64,000 bases of DNA from a virus. Below are positions 56,942-64,000 of this stretch, piece after piece. The stretch lies in IMG/VR virus record IMGVR_UViG_3300036774_000066, positions 1 through 64,000 of that record. One strand, 5' to 3'. Below the pieces are notes generated by a model. The model was not told where the DNA came from, did no database searches, and saw only the letters and a program-made list of their open reading frames with translations. Made by a program: the position numbers and the translations under genes. The stretch's first letter is position 1. Each line of letters begins with the position of its first letter.

Positions 56942-57267
56942 TATTGAAGTCTCCCTGTCAAGAAATTACTCTTTCTCCATCCTGCCTCTGATTTCCAACG
57001 AGTAAAGAAAACCACAAGATTAGCCTCCGACTTATACTTTACATAGTAGATTTTAATGTCACTCTGTCCTTTGTACTTTACAAAATGCCATACAGCGTCC
57101 TTACCTTGGACTTCTCTTTTCATTTCTGAAACGTACACAACCAAATCAGCCCCGGTAATATCGTCTGTAACATATACCAAGGCCACAGCTTCCGACTTGT
57201 ATTTACAGCAGTAAACATTCCCCGCAAAGGAAACACTGCACAAAAGAAGAACAAGAAGCGGCTTCAT
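56941..57267 (-). CDS. secreted DUF6150-like repeat protein
   Basis: A 108-residue protein. MKPLLVLLLCSVSFAGNVYCC is a signal peptide, so the mature protein is exported. The mature part is four short repeats of the type (C/V)-x-YKSEA-x-LVVY (CKYKSEAVALVYVT, GADLVVYVSE, VKYKGQSDIKIYYVKYKSEA, NLVVFFTRWKSEAGW), the DUF6150 pattern. Its role is unknown; export suggests an effect on the host envelope. Its stop overlaps the clamp-loader GTG. Confidence 0.7.
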   Translation of the reverse strand: MKPLLVLLLCSVSFAGNVYCCKYKSEAVALVYVTDDITGADLVVYVSEMKREVQGKDAVWHFVKYKGQSDIKIYYVKYKSEANLVVFFTRWKSEAGWRKSNFLTGRLQ

Positions 57268-57276
57268 AAACCACCC

Positions 57277-57591
57277 CTATAGTTTCCTTCCACACTCCGG
57301 GCAATACTTAAAATTCCATCTCTTTGACACAGAAACCCAACCACAATTGCTATCACACAACTCGCATTTAGGAATTACTTCATCTTTCGGTATCTTCTGC
57401 CCTTGAATATCCCTATCATTGACCCGTGCAATAGTAGCTATTCCATTCTCCTCACTCACAATGAAGGTCAACTTCACTTCATCCGCGCAATGAGAAAACA
57501 TATCCAAAGCAGAACCAGAAAGTCCGATTTTCTCTCCTACTTCGTAAACCGACTCGTCGCTCCCATGTACGTAGACATCTGCAAGTATCAT
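57277..57591 (-). CDS. zinc-binding small protein
   Basis: A 104-residue protein. CELCDSNC near 77-84 and CPEC near 97-100 form a zinc site at the C terminus; the first 70 residues are an acidic alpha/beta part (VKLTFIVSEENGIATIARVN). AAGGG precedes the ATG. Confidence 0.65.
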   Translation of the reverse strand: MILADVYVHGSDESVYEVGEKIGLSGSALDMFSHCADEVKLTFIVSEENGIATIARVNDRDIQGQKIPKDEVIPKCELCDSNCGWVSVSKRWNFKYCPECGRKL

Positions 57592-58004
57592 ACAACACCC
57601 TTCGGTGGAATTATTACAAAAGAGACAATCTCAATTTCTTGGAACTTCCCGCCCTCCCTCTTACCTCCAATAGCGCGAAAAGCACAACTCAACTTCTGAT
57701 CCTTAGAAAGTAAAGAAGAAACCAACCTTCCCATTGTAGTATCCAGAATTTCCATCCTCAAAGAGAAATCATCTCTAATCTCCTCAATCAACCCGGCTGC
57801 ATTTTTCAGGTCCATATCTCCCACAAAGCATACCGAGGAAAGCATCTCCTCTTTTATACGCTCCATAAACCGTTTTACAGCAGACCTAAGAACCTCCCCC
57901 GAAATAGGATACGGATTATCAATCTTTAGCTCTACATACCTCTTCGTTCCTTTGGAACTAATAGAATCTCGAATACCCTGCAAATCACTGAGAACATGAG
58001 CCAT
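57588..58004 (-). CDS. hypothetical protein
   Basis: A 138-residue protein from ATG 58004 (GGAGG 7 bases upstream), overlapping the QueC-like stop. It has helices (GEVLRSAVKRFMERIKEEML, EEIRDDFSLRMEILDTTMG) and a beta end (FQEIEIVSFVIIPPKG). No family is recognised. Confidence 0.6.
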   Translation of the reverse strand: MAHVLSDLQGIRDSISSKGTKRYVELKIDNPYPISGEVLRSAVKRFMERIKEEMLSSVCFVGDMDLKNAAGLIEEIRDDFSLRMEILDTTMGRLVSSLLSKDQKLSCAFRAIGGKREGGKFQEIEIVSFVIIPPKGVV

Positions 58005-58822
58005 CAATCTACCTCCACGTCCCTTTCAGAGGCAAGCTCCACTTCTTCATCTCTCTCCTCTACTTCTTCACTTGCCTTTATTACCTTACCCCACTGCGCT
58101 ACCTCTGCATCATCCTTCTCCTTTACACCACAATCCCTTTTTATGGAAAGTAGTTTTCTCTTAGCAGGCATCAAGGCATCGGCACATTTTTTCAAAAGAA
58201 CTCCCTCATTATCACTTACCCCATTCAAAGTCATCTCGAACTCTGCCACTTTCTTATTTCGACAAGGTATACAATTCCCGCACTCCCGCATAACACCGTC
58301 AGGGGTTTCACAGGTCCAACAAAATCTCTCCAAACCTAACCTACGAATCTCTTGTATGACTACATACTTTTTCATCCCCTGTAAAGGGAACTCGAAAGAA
58401 ACTTCTTTATGCATAGATTCTGCAATGTATCTTCGCACATAGTCAAACGTATGCCACGTCTGCCAATAATCATCACCCTTATGAAATCCAAAAAGGATTG
58501 TAGAGTCTTCAGGGGCAAGGTAAGCACAAAGAGGAACAAATAAAGCGGCCTGCATCGACCCATCACCGCCAGGATTTATCTCGTGCTTAAAATCAATAGA
58601 CTTATTTACAATTGTTACTTTCAACTCAGACTTAACAAACTCTGTAAACGCTTCTCGGCAAAGCCTCTCACTTTCCATTTTCTTTTCATCCAACCTATCC
58701 CACCTCAATGACCACGTTGAAACTACCTCTGTACGGTCATCCTTTGCTCTCTGCGCTTCCTTCCAGACCAAAAGAGTGCTATCATATCCCCCGGACCAAA
58801 ACACAATCCTACCCTTATGCAT
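58004..58822 (-). CDS. QueC-like PP-loop ATPase (7-cyano-7-deazaguanine synthase family), copy 1
   Basis: A 272-residue protein from ATG 58822 (AAGG 6 bases upstream). SGGYDST at 10-16 is the PP-loop ATP site. C168, C171, C181, C184 and C187 give the QueC zinc site. QueC turns 7-carboxy-7-deazaguanine into preQ0; in phages this feeds deazaguanine DNA modification, which protects from host nucleases. A tail of about 80 residues after the zinc site is Lys/Glu rich and not part of QueC. No queD, queE, folE or dpdA gene is in the window. A second, shorter PP-loop paralogue lies 1.3 kb upstream. Confidence 0.8.
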   Translation of the reverse strand: MHKGRIVFWSGGYDSTLLVWKEAQRAKDDRTEVVSTWSLRWDRLDEKKMESERLCREAFTEFVKSELKVTIVNKSIDFKHEINPGGDGSMQAALFVPLCAYLAPEDSTILFGFHKGDDYWQTWHTFDYVRRYIAESMHKEVSFEFPLQGMKKYVVIQEIRRLGLERFCWTCETPDGVMRECGNCIPCRNKKVAEFEMTLNGVSDNEGVLLKKCADALMPAKRKLLSIKRDCGVKEKDDAEVAQWGKVIKASEEVEERDEEVELASERDVEVD

Positions 58823-58824
58823 AA

Positions 58825-58998
58825 TCATCCTTTCTTAACAGGATTCATGTGGACATTTACGTGTCCACCCTTACAGTCAATCTCACATCTTTGCGTAACT
58901 ATACCAGAATCATCCACTGCCTCTATTACAACCTTCTCTGCCTTTCCTGCATAGCAAATTGAATCATCTTTCTCTGATTCGTAAAGAATAATCTGCAT
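58825..58998 (-). CDS. hypothetical small protein
   Basis: A 57-residue protein from ATG 58998 (GAGAG upstream), starting MQIILYESEKDDSICYAG. Its strands and one Cys pair (CEIDC) suggest a small beta fold. The longer frame upstream crosses a hairpin and is not preferred. Confidence 0.5.
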   Translation of the reverse strand: MQIILYESEKDDSICYAGKAEKVVIEAVDDSGIVTQRCEIDCKGGHVNVHMNPVKKG

Positions 58999-59039
58999 TG
59001 ACACACTCTCTAAATTGCCAATACAAGGGGCTGGTATCG

Positions 59040-59065
59040 GTAACACCTCACGCGCAAAGTGTTAC
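59040..59065. other. 7-bp inverted repeat downstream of the DUF932-like gene
   Basis: GTAACAC and GTGTTAC flank a 12-base loop about 40 bp past the stop at 59106; a GGTT/AACC hairpin is next to it. No T tract follows, so it is at most a weak terminator or a processing site. Confidence 0.45.
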
Positions 59066-59105
59066 GGGTTGTTTCAACCAAAAGCCCCCTGCATGGCATC
59101 ATTAC

Positions 59106-60065
59106 CTATGATAACCTGTTGCGACCCCAGGCATACGCTCCCTTTTCACAATTCTCCCGAACTGCAAAAAGAGTAGACGCTTGACACAAGAAGGTAAACA
59201 GATTGATCCAATTCCAAACCGTTTCCAACTGAGGTATGCCAACGTGTGCAAGGCTTTTCTCATTGGACTTCACCGCAACAGCCTCCACCCGCGCATCCCG
59301 AATAACACGGCGAGGGATAAACTTCTGCTCCTCTGCCTTATCACAAACAGCTTCCACCGTCTCGTCAACATGGTGAGAATCAGCATCCTCGACAAACTGC
59401 TTCATTCCAGCACCGTAAACATCACAATCCTTTGCACGAGCCTGTAAAACATCAGCAATAAACGTAGGAGTTGCATTCTTTGTGTCAATCTTGTAAGTCT
59501 GGCAATGTGTCGCGTTAATCAAGCCATTCTTACAAATAATACGGTATGTCATGAAATCAGAGCTAATCTTACCATAGTTGATATTCGATACTCGAATACG
59601 CTGACCCACAAACATATCTTCCCCATTCGGGTTAATCTCCATCGTCTTTGTCACAATACGAAGCGAATCATCCGTAATCGGACTGCCATAGACTTCCCAA
59701 ATCTTATCCTGAAAAGGCTTCACCAAATCATTGTATCTCAAGTACGGTTCCTGAATCGGCTGCATGAAAATAATCTGGTTCTGATCGTTAGGATTTCTGC
59801 CTACCCGAAACTTCGCATACGACCGACGTACAAACTGCTCCTGTACAAGCTGATTGAAAACAGGAAGCGTCAACTCCTTCATCAGGCTTTTGGGAATCCC
59901 CGACCAACGACCAAGATTCTTTGCCGCCCTGTCAGAAAGAACCCCAACCCCTTCGACAGCCATCAACCCTTCCGACTTGGTAAAGGACTTATTTGCAAAA
60001 TCCACTTCTGTCACACTGTCATCAATCTTCTCAATCGTGTCTGCAAACTCCTGACTGTAACCCAT
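59106..60065 (-). CDS. DUF932-like protein
   Basis: A 319-residue protein. The middle has IRVSNINYGKISSDFMTYRI then ICKNGL (about 165-195), which follows the DUF932 pattern of a conserved N-x-x-x-G-x-x-S and C-x-NG stretch. Earlier FANKSF and GVGVLSDRAAKNLGRWSGIP resemble the start. DUF932 proteins are common in phages and plasmids; their molecular role is unknown. It is flanked by the two QueC-like genes. Confidence 0.65.
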   Translation of the reverse strand: MGYSQEFADTIEKIDDSVTEVDFANKSFTKSEGLMAVEGVGVLSDRAAKNLGRWSGIPKSLMKELTLPVFNQLVQEQFVRRSYAKFRVGRNPNDQNQIIFMQPIQEPYLRYNDLVKPFQDKIWEVYGSPITDDSLRIVTKTMEINPNGEDMFVGQRIRVSNINYGKISSDFMTYRIICKNGLINATHCQTYKIDTKNATPTFIADVLQARAKDCDVYGAGMKQFVEDADSHHVDETVEAVCDKAEEQKFIPRRVIRDARVEAVAVKSNEKSLAHVGIPQLETVWNWINLFTFLCQASTLFAVRENCEKGAYAWGRNRLS

Positions 60066-60081
60066 AAGTCACTCCCTTATG

Positions 60082-60699
60082 TTAAGGTGTAATACCAGAA
60101 ATTCCAAGCCTTTCCTTCTCTTTGCATGTTCTACACTTCCCACACTCCTTAAAAAATCCAAACTCTGTTTTTATAGGTGTACGACAAGACCACGCCATAT
60201 CAATCAGACTTTTTGGCAAGATACTGACATAATCCCTTTTTGTCAAGGAAACTACCGGATAAATTCTCTGTACATCTGTATACAATTCCCAAAGTTTATC
60301 TGTCCTTTCTTTACATCTGACATAATACTCCGCTGTATTCCCATCATCATCCTTATTCTTTCCCGTAGCAACCATCTTTATCTGAGGGTAAAACAGGCAG
60401 ATATTCGCAGCTATAAACAGATACACGTCCTTGTCCCAAAACAAACTCTTTCCTATGTCAAAGGTACTTTCCGATGTGTAAAATTCACGAGGAACGTACC
60501 TTCGGAAATATTCATAGATATTTGCTGTTGCTATCCTCTCTGCTTCATTTCTATTCTCTCTGTTGATGAAGTTAATCCTATGAGAATGAATCACAAAATC
60601 ACTATACTGTGCATCGGTCAACAAATAGTAAAGAGCAGCAACAGAGTCTAACCCTCCCGAAAACATCAACAAAATCGTGGGCTTATCAACAAACTTCAT
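60082..60699 (-). CDS. QueC-like PP-loop ATPase, copy 2
   Basis: A 205-residue protein close to bacterial QueC in length. SGGLDS at 14-19 is the PP-loop and FSGGLDSVAALYYLL its surrounding helix. C172, C186, C189 and C192 form the zinc site. It differs strongly from the copy at 58004-58822, so this is not a recent duplication. One may make preQ0 and the other a modified derivative, as in phages with several deazaguanines, but the partner genes are not visible. Confidence 0.8.
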   Translation of the reverse strand: MKFVDKPTILLMFSGGLDSVAALYYLLTDAQYSDFVIHSHRINFINRENRNEAERIATANIYEYFRRYVPREFYTSESTFDIGKSLFWDKDVYLFIAANICLFYPQIKMVATGKNKDDDGNTAEYYVRCKERTDKLWELYTDVQRIYPVVSLTKRDYVSILPKSLIDMAWSCRTPIKTEFGFFKECGKCRTCKEKERLGISGITP

Positions 60700-61061
60700 T
60701 ACTTTTCTTCTTTTTGAGTATAGTCACATAGCGGGTAAGTAGTACATCCCCAAAAAGTCTCCTTTGACAACCTGTTTGTCCTCTGTGTCAAAAATCCCTT
60801 TTTGCATTTCGGACATGGAAAGGCAGTAGAACCTTTTAACCTCAACGCCTCTAAGTTAGTATACTCTACTCTGTTCCGTGCTCCAATTTCACGATACTTC
60901 TCATACTTTCCAGCGGCAATAACCTTCCTTGCCTGAAGAACAGAGGTACACACACCAAGGGCAACCAACTCCTTCTCTCTTTCCCGATCTTCCGTTCTCT
61001 CCCTCTCCCTTTGCTCCTCCTCCATCTCATTTTCCTTCTCTTCCCTTGACATCTGTTTCAT
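60699..61061 (-). CDS. topoisomerase-type zinc-finger protein
   Basis: A 120-residue protein from ATG 61061. The first 40 residues are a very charged coiled coil (EEEQRERERTEDREREKEL). From about 83, CPKCKKGFLTQRTN and, later, FWGCTTYPLCDYTQ match the C-terminal zinc finger of type IA topoisomerases and related DNA-binding proteins, giving a CxxC...C-x(5)-C site. It probably binds single-stranded DNA or acts as a nuclease accessory. Confidence 0.7.
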   Translation of the reverse strand: MKQMSREEKENEMEEEQRERERTEDREREKELVALGVCTSVLQARKVIAAGKYEKYREIGARNRVEYTNLEALRLKGSTAFPCPKCKKGFLTQRTNRLSKETFWGCTTYPLCDYTQKEEK

Positions 61062-61254
61062 TATCACGCTCTCCGGCAGGAAAAAATAGCGTATTCATTT
61101 CAGCTATAACACCCGCAGACGTAGTAATCTCACCAGACTCAATCTTGGCAACTACCCTCTCGGTATACTCTTTTGCTGTTTCCCTTGACAAACTATCTTC
61201 CGGCATCTCATCAAAAGCATACTTCACAGCATCAATCAAGGTCTTCTTATCCAT
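61027..61254 (-). CDS. hypothetical small helical protein
   Basis: A 75-residue protein with AAGGAG before the ATG. It is mostly helical (KTLIDAVKYAFDEMPEDSLS). It overlaps the zinc-finger gene by about 35 bases. The function is unknown. Confidence 0.6.
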   Translation of the reverse strand: MDKKTLIDAVKYAFDEMPEDSLSRETAKEYTERVVAKIESGEITTSAGVIAEMNTLFFPAGERDNETDVKGREGK

Positions 61255-61269
61255 CCCATTCTCCTTACA

Positions 61270-62112
61270 TTAAAAATCCAAAACCTCATCCGTAGTTTCA
61301 TCAACTACCCTATCAATACGCCTGTCTTCACTCACAACAATAGGCTTTTCTTTCACCTTCCCTCCCCACTTTATCTTACCTCTAATAACGGAAAATGACT
61401 TAGGTAATACTACTGGAAATTTACTTGTGCCAAAATCAAGTATGTCTGCTTTAACAAATACTCTTCGGTATTCCTCATGAGTAACACCCAATAACTTCAT
61501 TGCAGCACAAAAGGATACCACATCGGCACGCTGAAAAAGAGGAGCAATAACCCCATTCAAACGAATGTACTTTTTTCTTCGGTCACTCTCTCCGCACCAC
61601 ACCCCATAATCATAATTTGTAACCCTCTCTGCTATCTTTACCACAGTTTCTACATCCAACACCACTGCACCCTGAATAGACCTACAAATACCCTTCACCA
61701 TTTTCGGGATATTATCAAAACTGTTAGACAATCCCTTTACGTCATACGAGTATAAAATGTAAAATACCCTTGGTGACGTAAAAGGAAACTCATTCTTAAC
61801 CAGCCTTGAGTAAAACTGTATCTGAGTCAAATCTAACAAAGGAGCAGACTTATTTGATCCTTTACTTTCCCAAAGAACATCACTCTTGTTTTTTCTCTTT
61901 CTGCCCCAATCAATAACGTCAGGGTAACTCTCCCAATGCTCCGGCGCATTCTTTACTAATTCTCCCCCTGTAATAAGCGAAGTCACATACTCAAAAGTCT
62001 GCCCCACTATCGTCATTACCGCACCACGGCTGATAAAACGATGAATATGTACTTCATCCTCGTCAAACAACTTAGTCTGTAGAAAATCAGACATCCAAGA
62101 AGGATAGCCCAT
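61270..62112 (-). CDS. possible PD-(D/E)XK nuclease-like protein
   Basis: A 280-residue protein from ATG 62112 (AGGGA upstream). PD at 64-65 and ESK at 82-84 within SDVLWESKGS, followed by a Gln helix (LTQIQFYSRLVK at 95-106), match the layout of PD-(D/E)XK nucleases (acidic, E-x-K, then Q). The later part is alpha/beta with a basic end. A nuclease or recombination role would suit its neighbours (primase, topoisomerase finger). The match is by motif only. Confidence 0.5.
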   Translation of the reverse strand: MGYPSWMSDFLQTKLFDEDEVHIHRFISRGAVMTIVGQTFEYVTSLITGGELVKNAPEHWESYPDVIDWGRKRKNKSDVLWESKGSNKSAPLLDLTQIQFYSRLVKNEFPFTSPRVFYILYSYDVKGLSNSFDNIPKMVKGICRSIQGAVVLDVETVVKIAERVTNYDYGVWCGESDRRKKYIRLNGVIAPLFQRADVVSFCAAMKLLGVTHEEYRRVFVKADILDFGTSKFPVVLPKSFSVIRGKIKWGGKVKEKPIVVSEDRRIDRVVDETTDEVLDF

Positions 62113-62285
62113 CACTTTTCCCTACTATACAAACCAAACTCTACCTCAGATATTAACCGATAAGAAATTCCTGCTTTTGTCATAACAGGAACAAGAACAG
62201 GATTAACTGGAAAACGACATACTTTACACCTACCGTTTAATTCAATCTGAGAAGACTTACACAAAGGACAGGTATCATCGTGCAT
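62112..62285 (-). CDS. small zinc-ribbon protein
   Basis: A 57-residue protein from ATG 62285 (GAGGAG 10 bases upstream, in the end of the primase-like gene). CPLC at 6-9 and CKVC near 20-23 form a zinc ribbon. It may supply the zinc-binding domain missing from the short primase-like protein, which would make a split DnaG; this is a guess from adjacency. Confidence 0.55.
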   Translation of the reverse strand: MHDDTCPLCKSSQIELNGRCKVCRFPVNPVLVPVMTKAGISYRLISEVEFGLYSREK

Positions 62286-62982
62286 ACAACTTGATCTCCT
62301 CTATCAGTTGATCTCTCACCATACAGGTATCAGAATCGACCCCGTTTCTTGACACATGCTCAATCCAATCACCAGGGTCTTTATACGGCTGGCCCATACT
62401 GGTAACATGACAAGTAACATCATACCTTTTCAAGTTTTTAGTAGAAACTTCTGCTCCCTTACTTCCTGCCTCATCGTTATCCTTGAAGTAAACCACCTTA
62501 TTTGTAAACAAGGAAATCAGTTGCGCCTGATAGTCATTTATATGATTCGTCAAACAGGCGTAAGAAAAAGGCCAAACACATGACAAAGACTCTGCATCCA
62601 AAACTCCCTCAGAAAAAACCATAATCGTCCCATAAACAAACATCTCCCCCTTCATGGGACTCAGCATTGATCTAAGGGAACTGTATAGGTAAACCGAAGA
62701 ATAGGACAGCAGCATGAAATTCTTATCTGCCAACGACCGAAAAGCATACCCAAAAACCACCTGTCCAAAAGTCAACGGATACATCACGCAAGGACCAACA
62801 GACCGTATGAAATTTGCAATGTAAGAATCATCGTATTTAACATCAAAAGGAGTGACTACCTTCAGGTGATTCAAGTTAAAGGCTCGCGCCACAACTGCCC
62901 ACTTTGCATCAGCATTAAACTGAGACAGTAGCGGCAACCTGTCATAAGCCTCCTCAAAACGCTTTACAATCTCAAAACTCAT
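62275..62982 (-). CDS. TOPRIM primase-like protein
   Basis: A 235-residue protein. SEGVLDAES at 124-132 has the catalytic Glu of the TOPRIM fold, and VYFKDNDEAG at 164-173 the DxD pair that binds metal, followed by DPGDWI near 207-212, all in DnaG order. DnaG-type primases make RNA primers. The zinc-binding N-terminal domain is absent and the protein is short for DnaG (about 600 residues), so it is a minimal primase or a TOPRIM nuclease. No clear ribosome site precedes the ATG. Confidence 0.75.
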   Translation of the reverse strand: MSFEIVKRFEEAYDRLPLLSQFNADAKWAVVARAFNLNHLKVVTPFDVKYDDSYIANFIRSVGPCVMYPLTFGQVVFGYAFRSLADKNFMLLSYSSVYLYSSLRSMLSPMKGEMFVYGTIMVFSEGVLDAESLSCVWPFSYACLTNHINDYQAQLISLFTNKVVYFKDNDEAGSKGAEVSTKNLKRYDVTCHVTSMGQPYKDPGDWIEHVSRNGVDSDTCMVRDQLIEEIKLYAR

Positions 62983-62985
62983 AGG

Positions 62986-63369
62986 CTATTTTGCCATAAT
63001 TGAATCAATAGAGCGAATGAACTTGTCAAGATAGCTTCCAAACTCCCCATACAATTCCATCTCTCGCAAATCAGAAAGAAAAACCCAAGAAAATCCTTTC
63101 GTTTCCATGTTAGGAATAACATTCATCAACTGCTTATCTGGAAAATAGGGAAATATCTTTACACTATGAAACACCCTCGGAGTACCAATCCGTATCCCTA
63201 CCAAGGGTATACCCGTTTCTTCAAAAAATTCTCTCTTTGCACAAGACAAATCATCTTCATTTCCCTGTTTCCCTCCACCAAACAACCCAAAAGACCCGTC
63301 CTTCCTCTCTTGCACCATTATCTTCCCATTGTAAATAGGCACAACAAAGCAACCCTTAATCTTTTCCAT
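62986..63369 (-). CDS. Nudix hydrolase
   Basis: A 127-residue protein from ATG 63369 (GAGG 6 bases upstream). G32, E38, R46-E47, E50-E51 and G53 fulfil the Nudix box G-x5-E-x7-RE-U-x-EE-x-G-U exactly. Nudix enzymes hydrolyse nucleoside diphosphates linked to another group, such as damaged dNTPs, NADH or capped RNA. The substrate cannot be read from the sequence. It precedes the primase-like gene by 3 bases. Confidence 0.9.
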   Translation of the reverse strand: MEKIKGCFVVPIYNGKIMVQERKDGSFGLFGGGKQGNEDDLSCAKREFFEETGIPLVGIRIGTPRVFHSVKIFPYFPDKQLMNVIPNMETKGFSWVFLSDLREMELYGEFGSYLDKFIRSIDSIMAK

Positions 63370-63598
63370 TGTCAACCTCTTTCTTTTGAGACTTTTTTCT
63401 CAGACTTTGACCCTCAAGGCAGATACAAAAGTTCTTCTTGCCCCAAGGTTTATCGGAGGTATCTAATATTCCACTTCCCCCACAAAGAGTACAACTATCA
63501 ATACCACCATGAGAATAGTACAAATCCCAATACACCCATACAGTAAAGGCATCCCCTCCACTCTTCCTAAACTGCTCTCGTACATCAGAAATAATCAT
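63356..63598 (-). CDS. small zinc-finger protein
   Basis: An 80-residue protein. CTLCGGSG near 36-43 and CIC near 58-60 form a zinc site like half a DnaJ module. The C-terminal 20 residues are basic. It overlaps the Nudix gene by 14 bases. Confidence 0.55.
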   Translation of the reverse strand: MIISDVREQFRKSGGDAFTVWVYWDLYYSHGGIDSCTLCGGSGILDTSDKPWGKKNFCICLEGQSLRKKSQKKEVDNGKD

Positions 63599-63602
63599 AT
63601 CT

Positions 63603-63794
63603 TTAAGACTTACTTAACTTGTCAACTTCCACCCATTTTCTATCACCACCAAAAAGTTCTACAATAACGACACTCCCTCTCTCATTGTCAGAAATACCTG
63701 AATTTTCTATCCCTGCAACATGCCCTGTGTAAAGTGTTCCCATTCCATCCCGAAACTCAACAAGAAGACCTACCTTTACTTCTTCTTTTTTCAT
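63603..63794 (-). CDS. hypothetical small protein
   Basis: A 63-residue protein, GGGGAG before the ATG. It is beta-rich (VKVGLLVEFRDGMGTLYTGH, then SVVIVELFGGDRKWVEVDKL), like a small SH3-like barrel. No family is recognised. Confidence 0.65.
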   Translation of the reverse strand: MKKEEVKVGLLVEFRDGMGTLYTGHVAGIENSGISDNERGSVVIVELFGGDRKWVEVDKLSKS

Positions 63795-63988
63795 AATCTC
63801 CCCAATTTCTTGACAATTGCTTTACGGGTGCATAACTCACAAAACCGTGAATCATTCTGCTCATAAACATCAAAGTAGGTATGATTATTACACCCGGCTA
63901 CAGCACAAACTCCCAAACCTTCCCTGAAATACTTAATACGCTGACAAGAAAACTTCGTATAGACATCGAGAAACTTAATCCCGGTCAT
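63791..63988 (-). CDS. small zinc-binding protein, start near window edge
   Basis: A 65-residue frame from ATG 63988. CAVAGCNNH near 28-36 and CELC near 50-53 form a zinc site. No stop lies between the ATG and the window edge, and there is no ribosome site in the 12 bases available, so the true start may be outside the window. Confidence 0.5.
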   Translation of the reverse strand: MTGIKFLDVYTKFSCQRIKYFREGLGVCAVAGCNNHTYFDVYEQNDSRFCELCTRKAIVKKLGRL

Positions 63989-64000
63989 CGAAGATAGAAA

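Overview
The window reads as one continuous segment of a large tailed-phage (Caudoviricetes) genome, probably a jumbo or T4-like myovirus. Evidence: a T4 gp20-type portal next to a large terminase, a DnaX-like clamp loader, a TOPRIM primase-like protein, beta-helix tail proteins, many tiny zinc-ribbon genes with overlapping stops and starts, and no ribosomal, tRNA or housekeeping genes. Every gene I accept lies on the minus strand, so transcription runs from high to low coordinates. Most starts have a clear GGAG-type ribosome binding site. The host cannot be named from the sequence.

Layout in the direction of transcription. (1) 64.0-50 kb, DNA metabolism: Nudix hydrolase, TOPRIM primase-like protein, nuclease-like protein, two QueC-like PP-loop synthases (suggesting 7-deazaguanine DNA modification), a DUF932-like protein, clamp loader, and an unexpected 1039-residue beta-helix protein with a C-terminal sugar-binding-like module. 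(2) 49.87-49.05 kb, a non-coding tract built almost wholly from pentamers of the form CNNNA (plus strand) or TNNNG (minus strand), directly upstream of a two-gene membrane operon (two-TM protein and SPFH-like lipoprotein) that ends in a strong terminator. (3) 47.8-30.2 kb, accessory genes: a sigma-region-2-like protein, an RNA polymerase alpha-CTD-like protein, an HD hydrolase, ASCH protein, acyl carrier protein and some twenty small cysteine-rich proteins. It includes a 550-bp structured intergenic region and a pair of CRISPR-repeat-like sequences. (4) 30.2-25.9 kb, packaging: terminase, a small protein, portal. (5) 25.9-13.0 kb, a cluster of mostly small unknown proteins.

The most striking protein feature is in region 5. 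At least a dozen proteins begin with the same short peptide, of the form M-x-L-L-x-x-(M/I/L)-Y-E, followed by unrelated bodies. Several larger proteins carry it internally. It is short, amphipathic and ends in hydrophobic-x-Glu, which is the cleavage rule of the T4 prohead protease. I infer a shared capsid-targeting and processing tag for a large set of internal (packaged, possibly injected) proteins. A P-loop kinase-like protein 5 kb downstream also carries it.

(6) 13.0-0 kb: Asp/Glu racemase, PurD-like ATP-grasp ligase, large beta-structured fibre-like protein, the tagged kinase, a TM/coiled-coil protein, repeat-rich structural proteins, a methyltransferase and a glycosyltransferase, ending in a repetitive virion protein that runs off the left edge. 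No major capsid protein, prohead protease, DNA polymerase or endolysin was recognised in this window.
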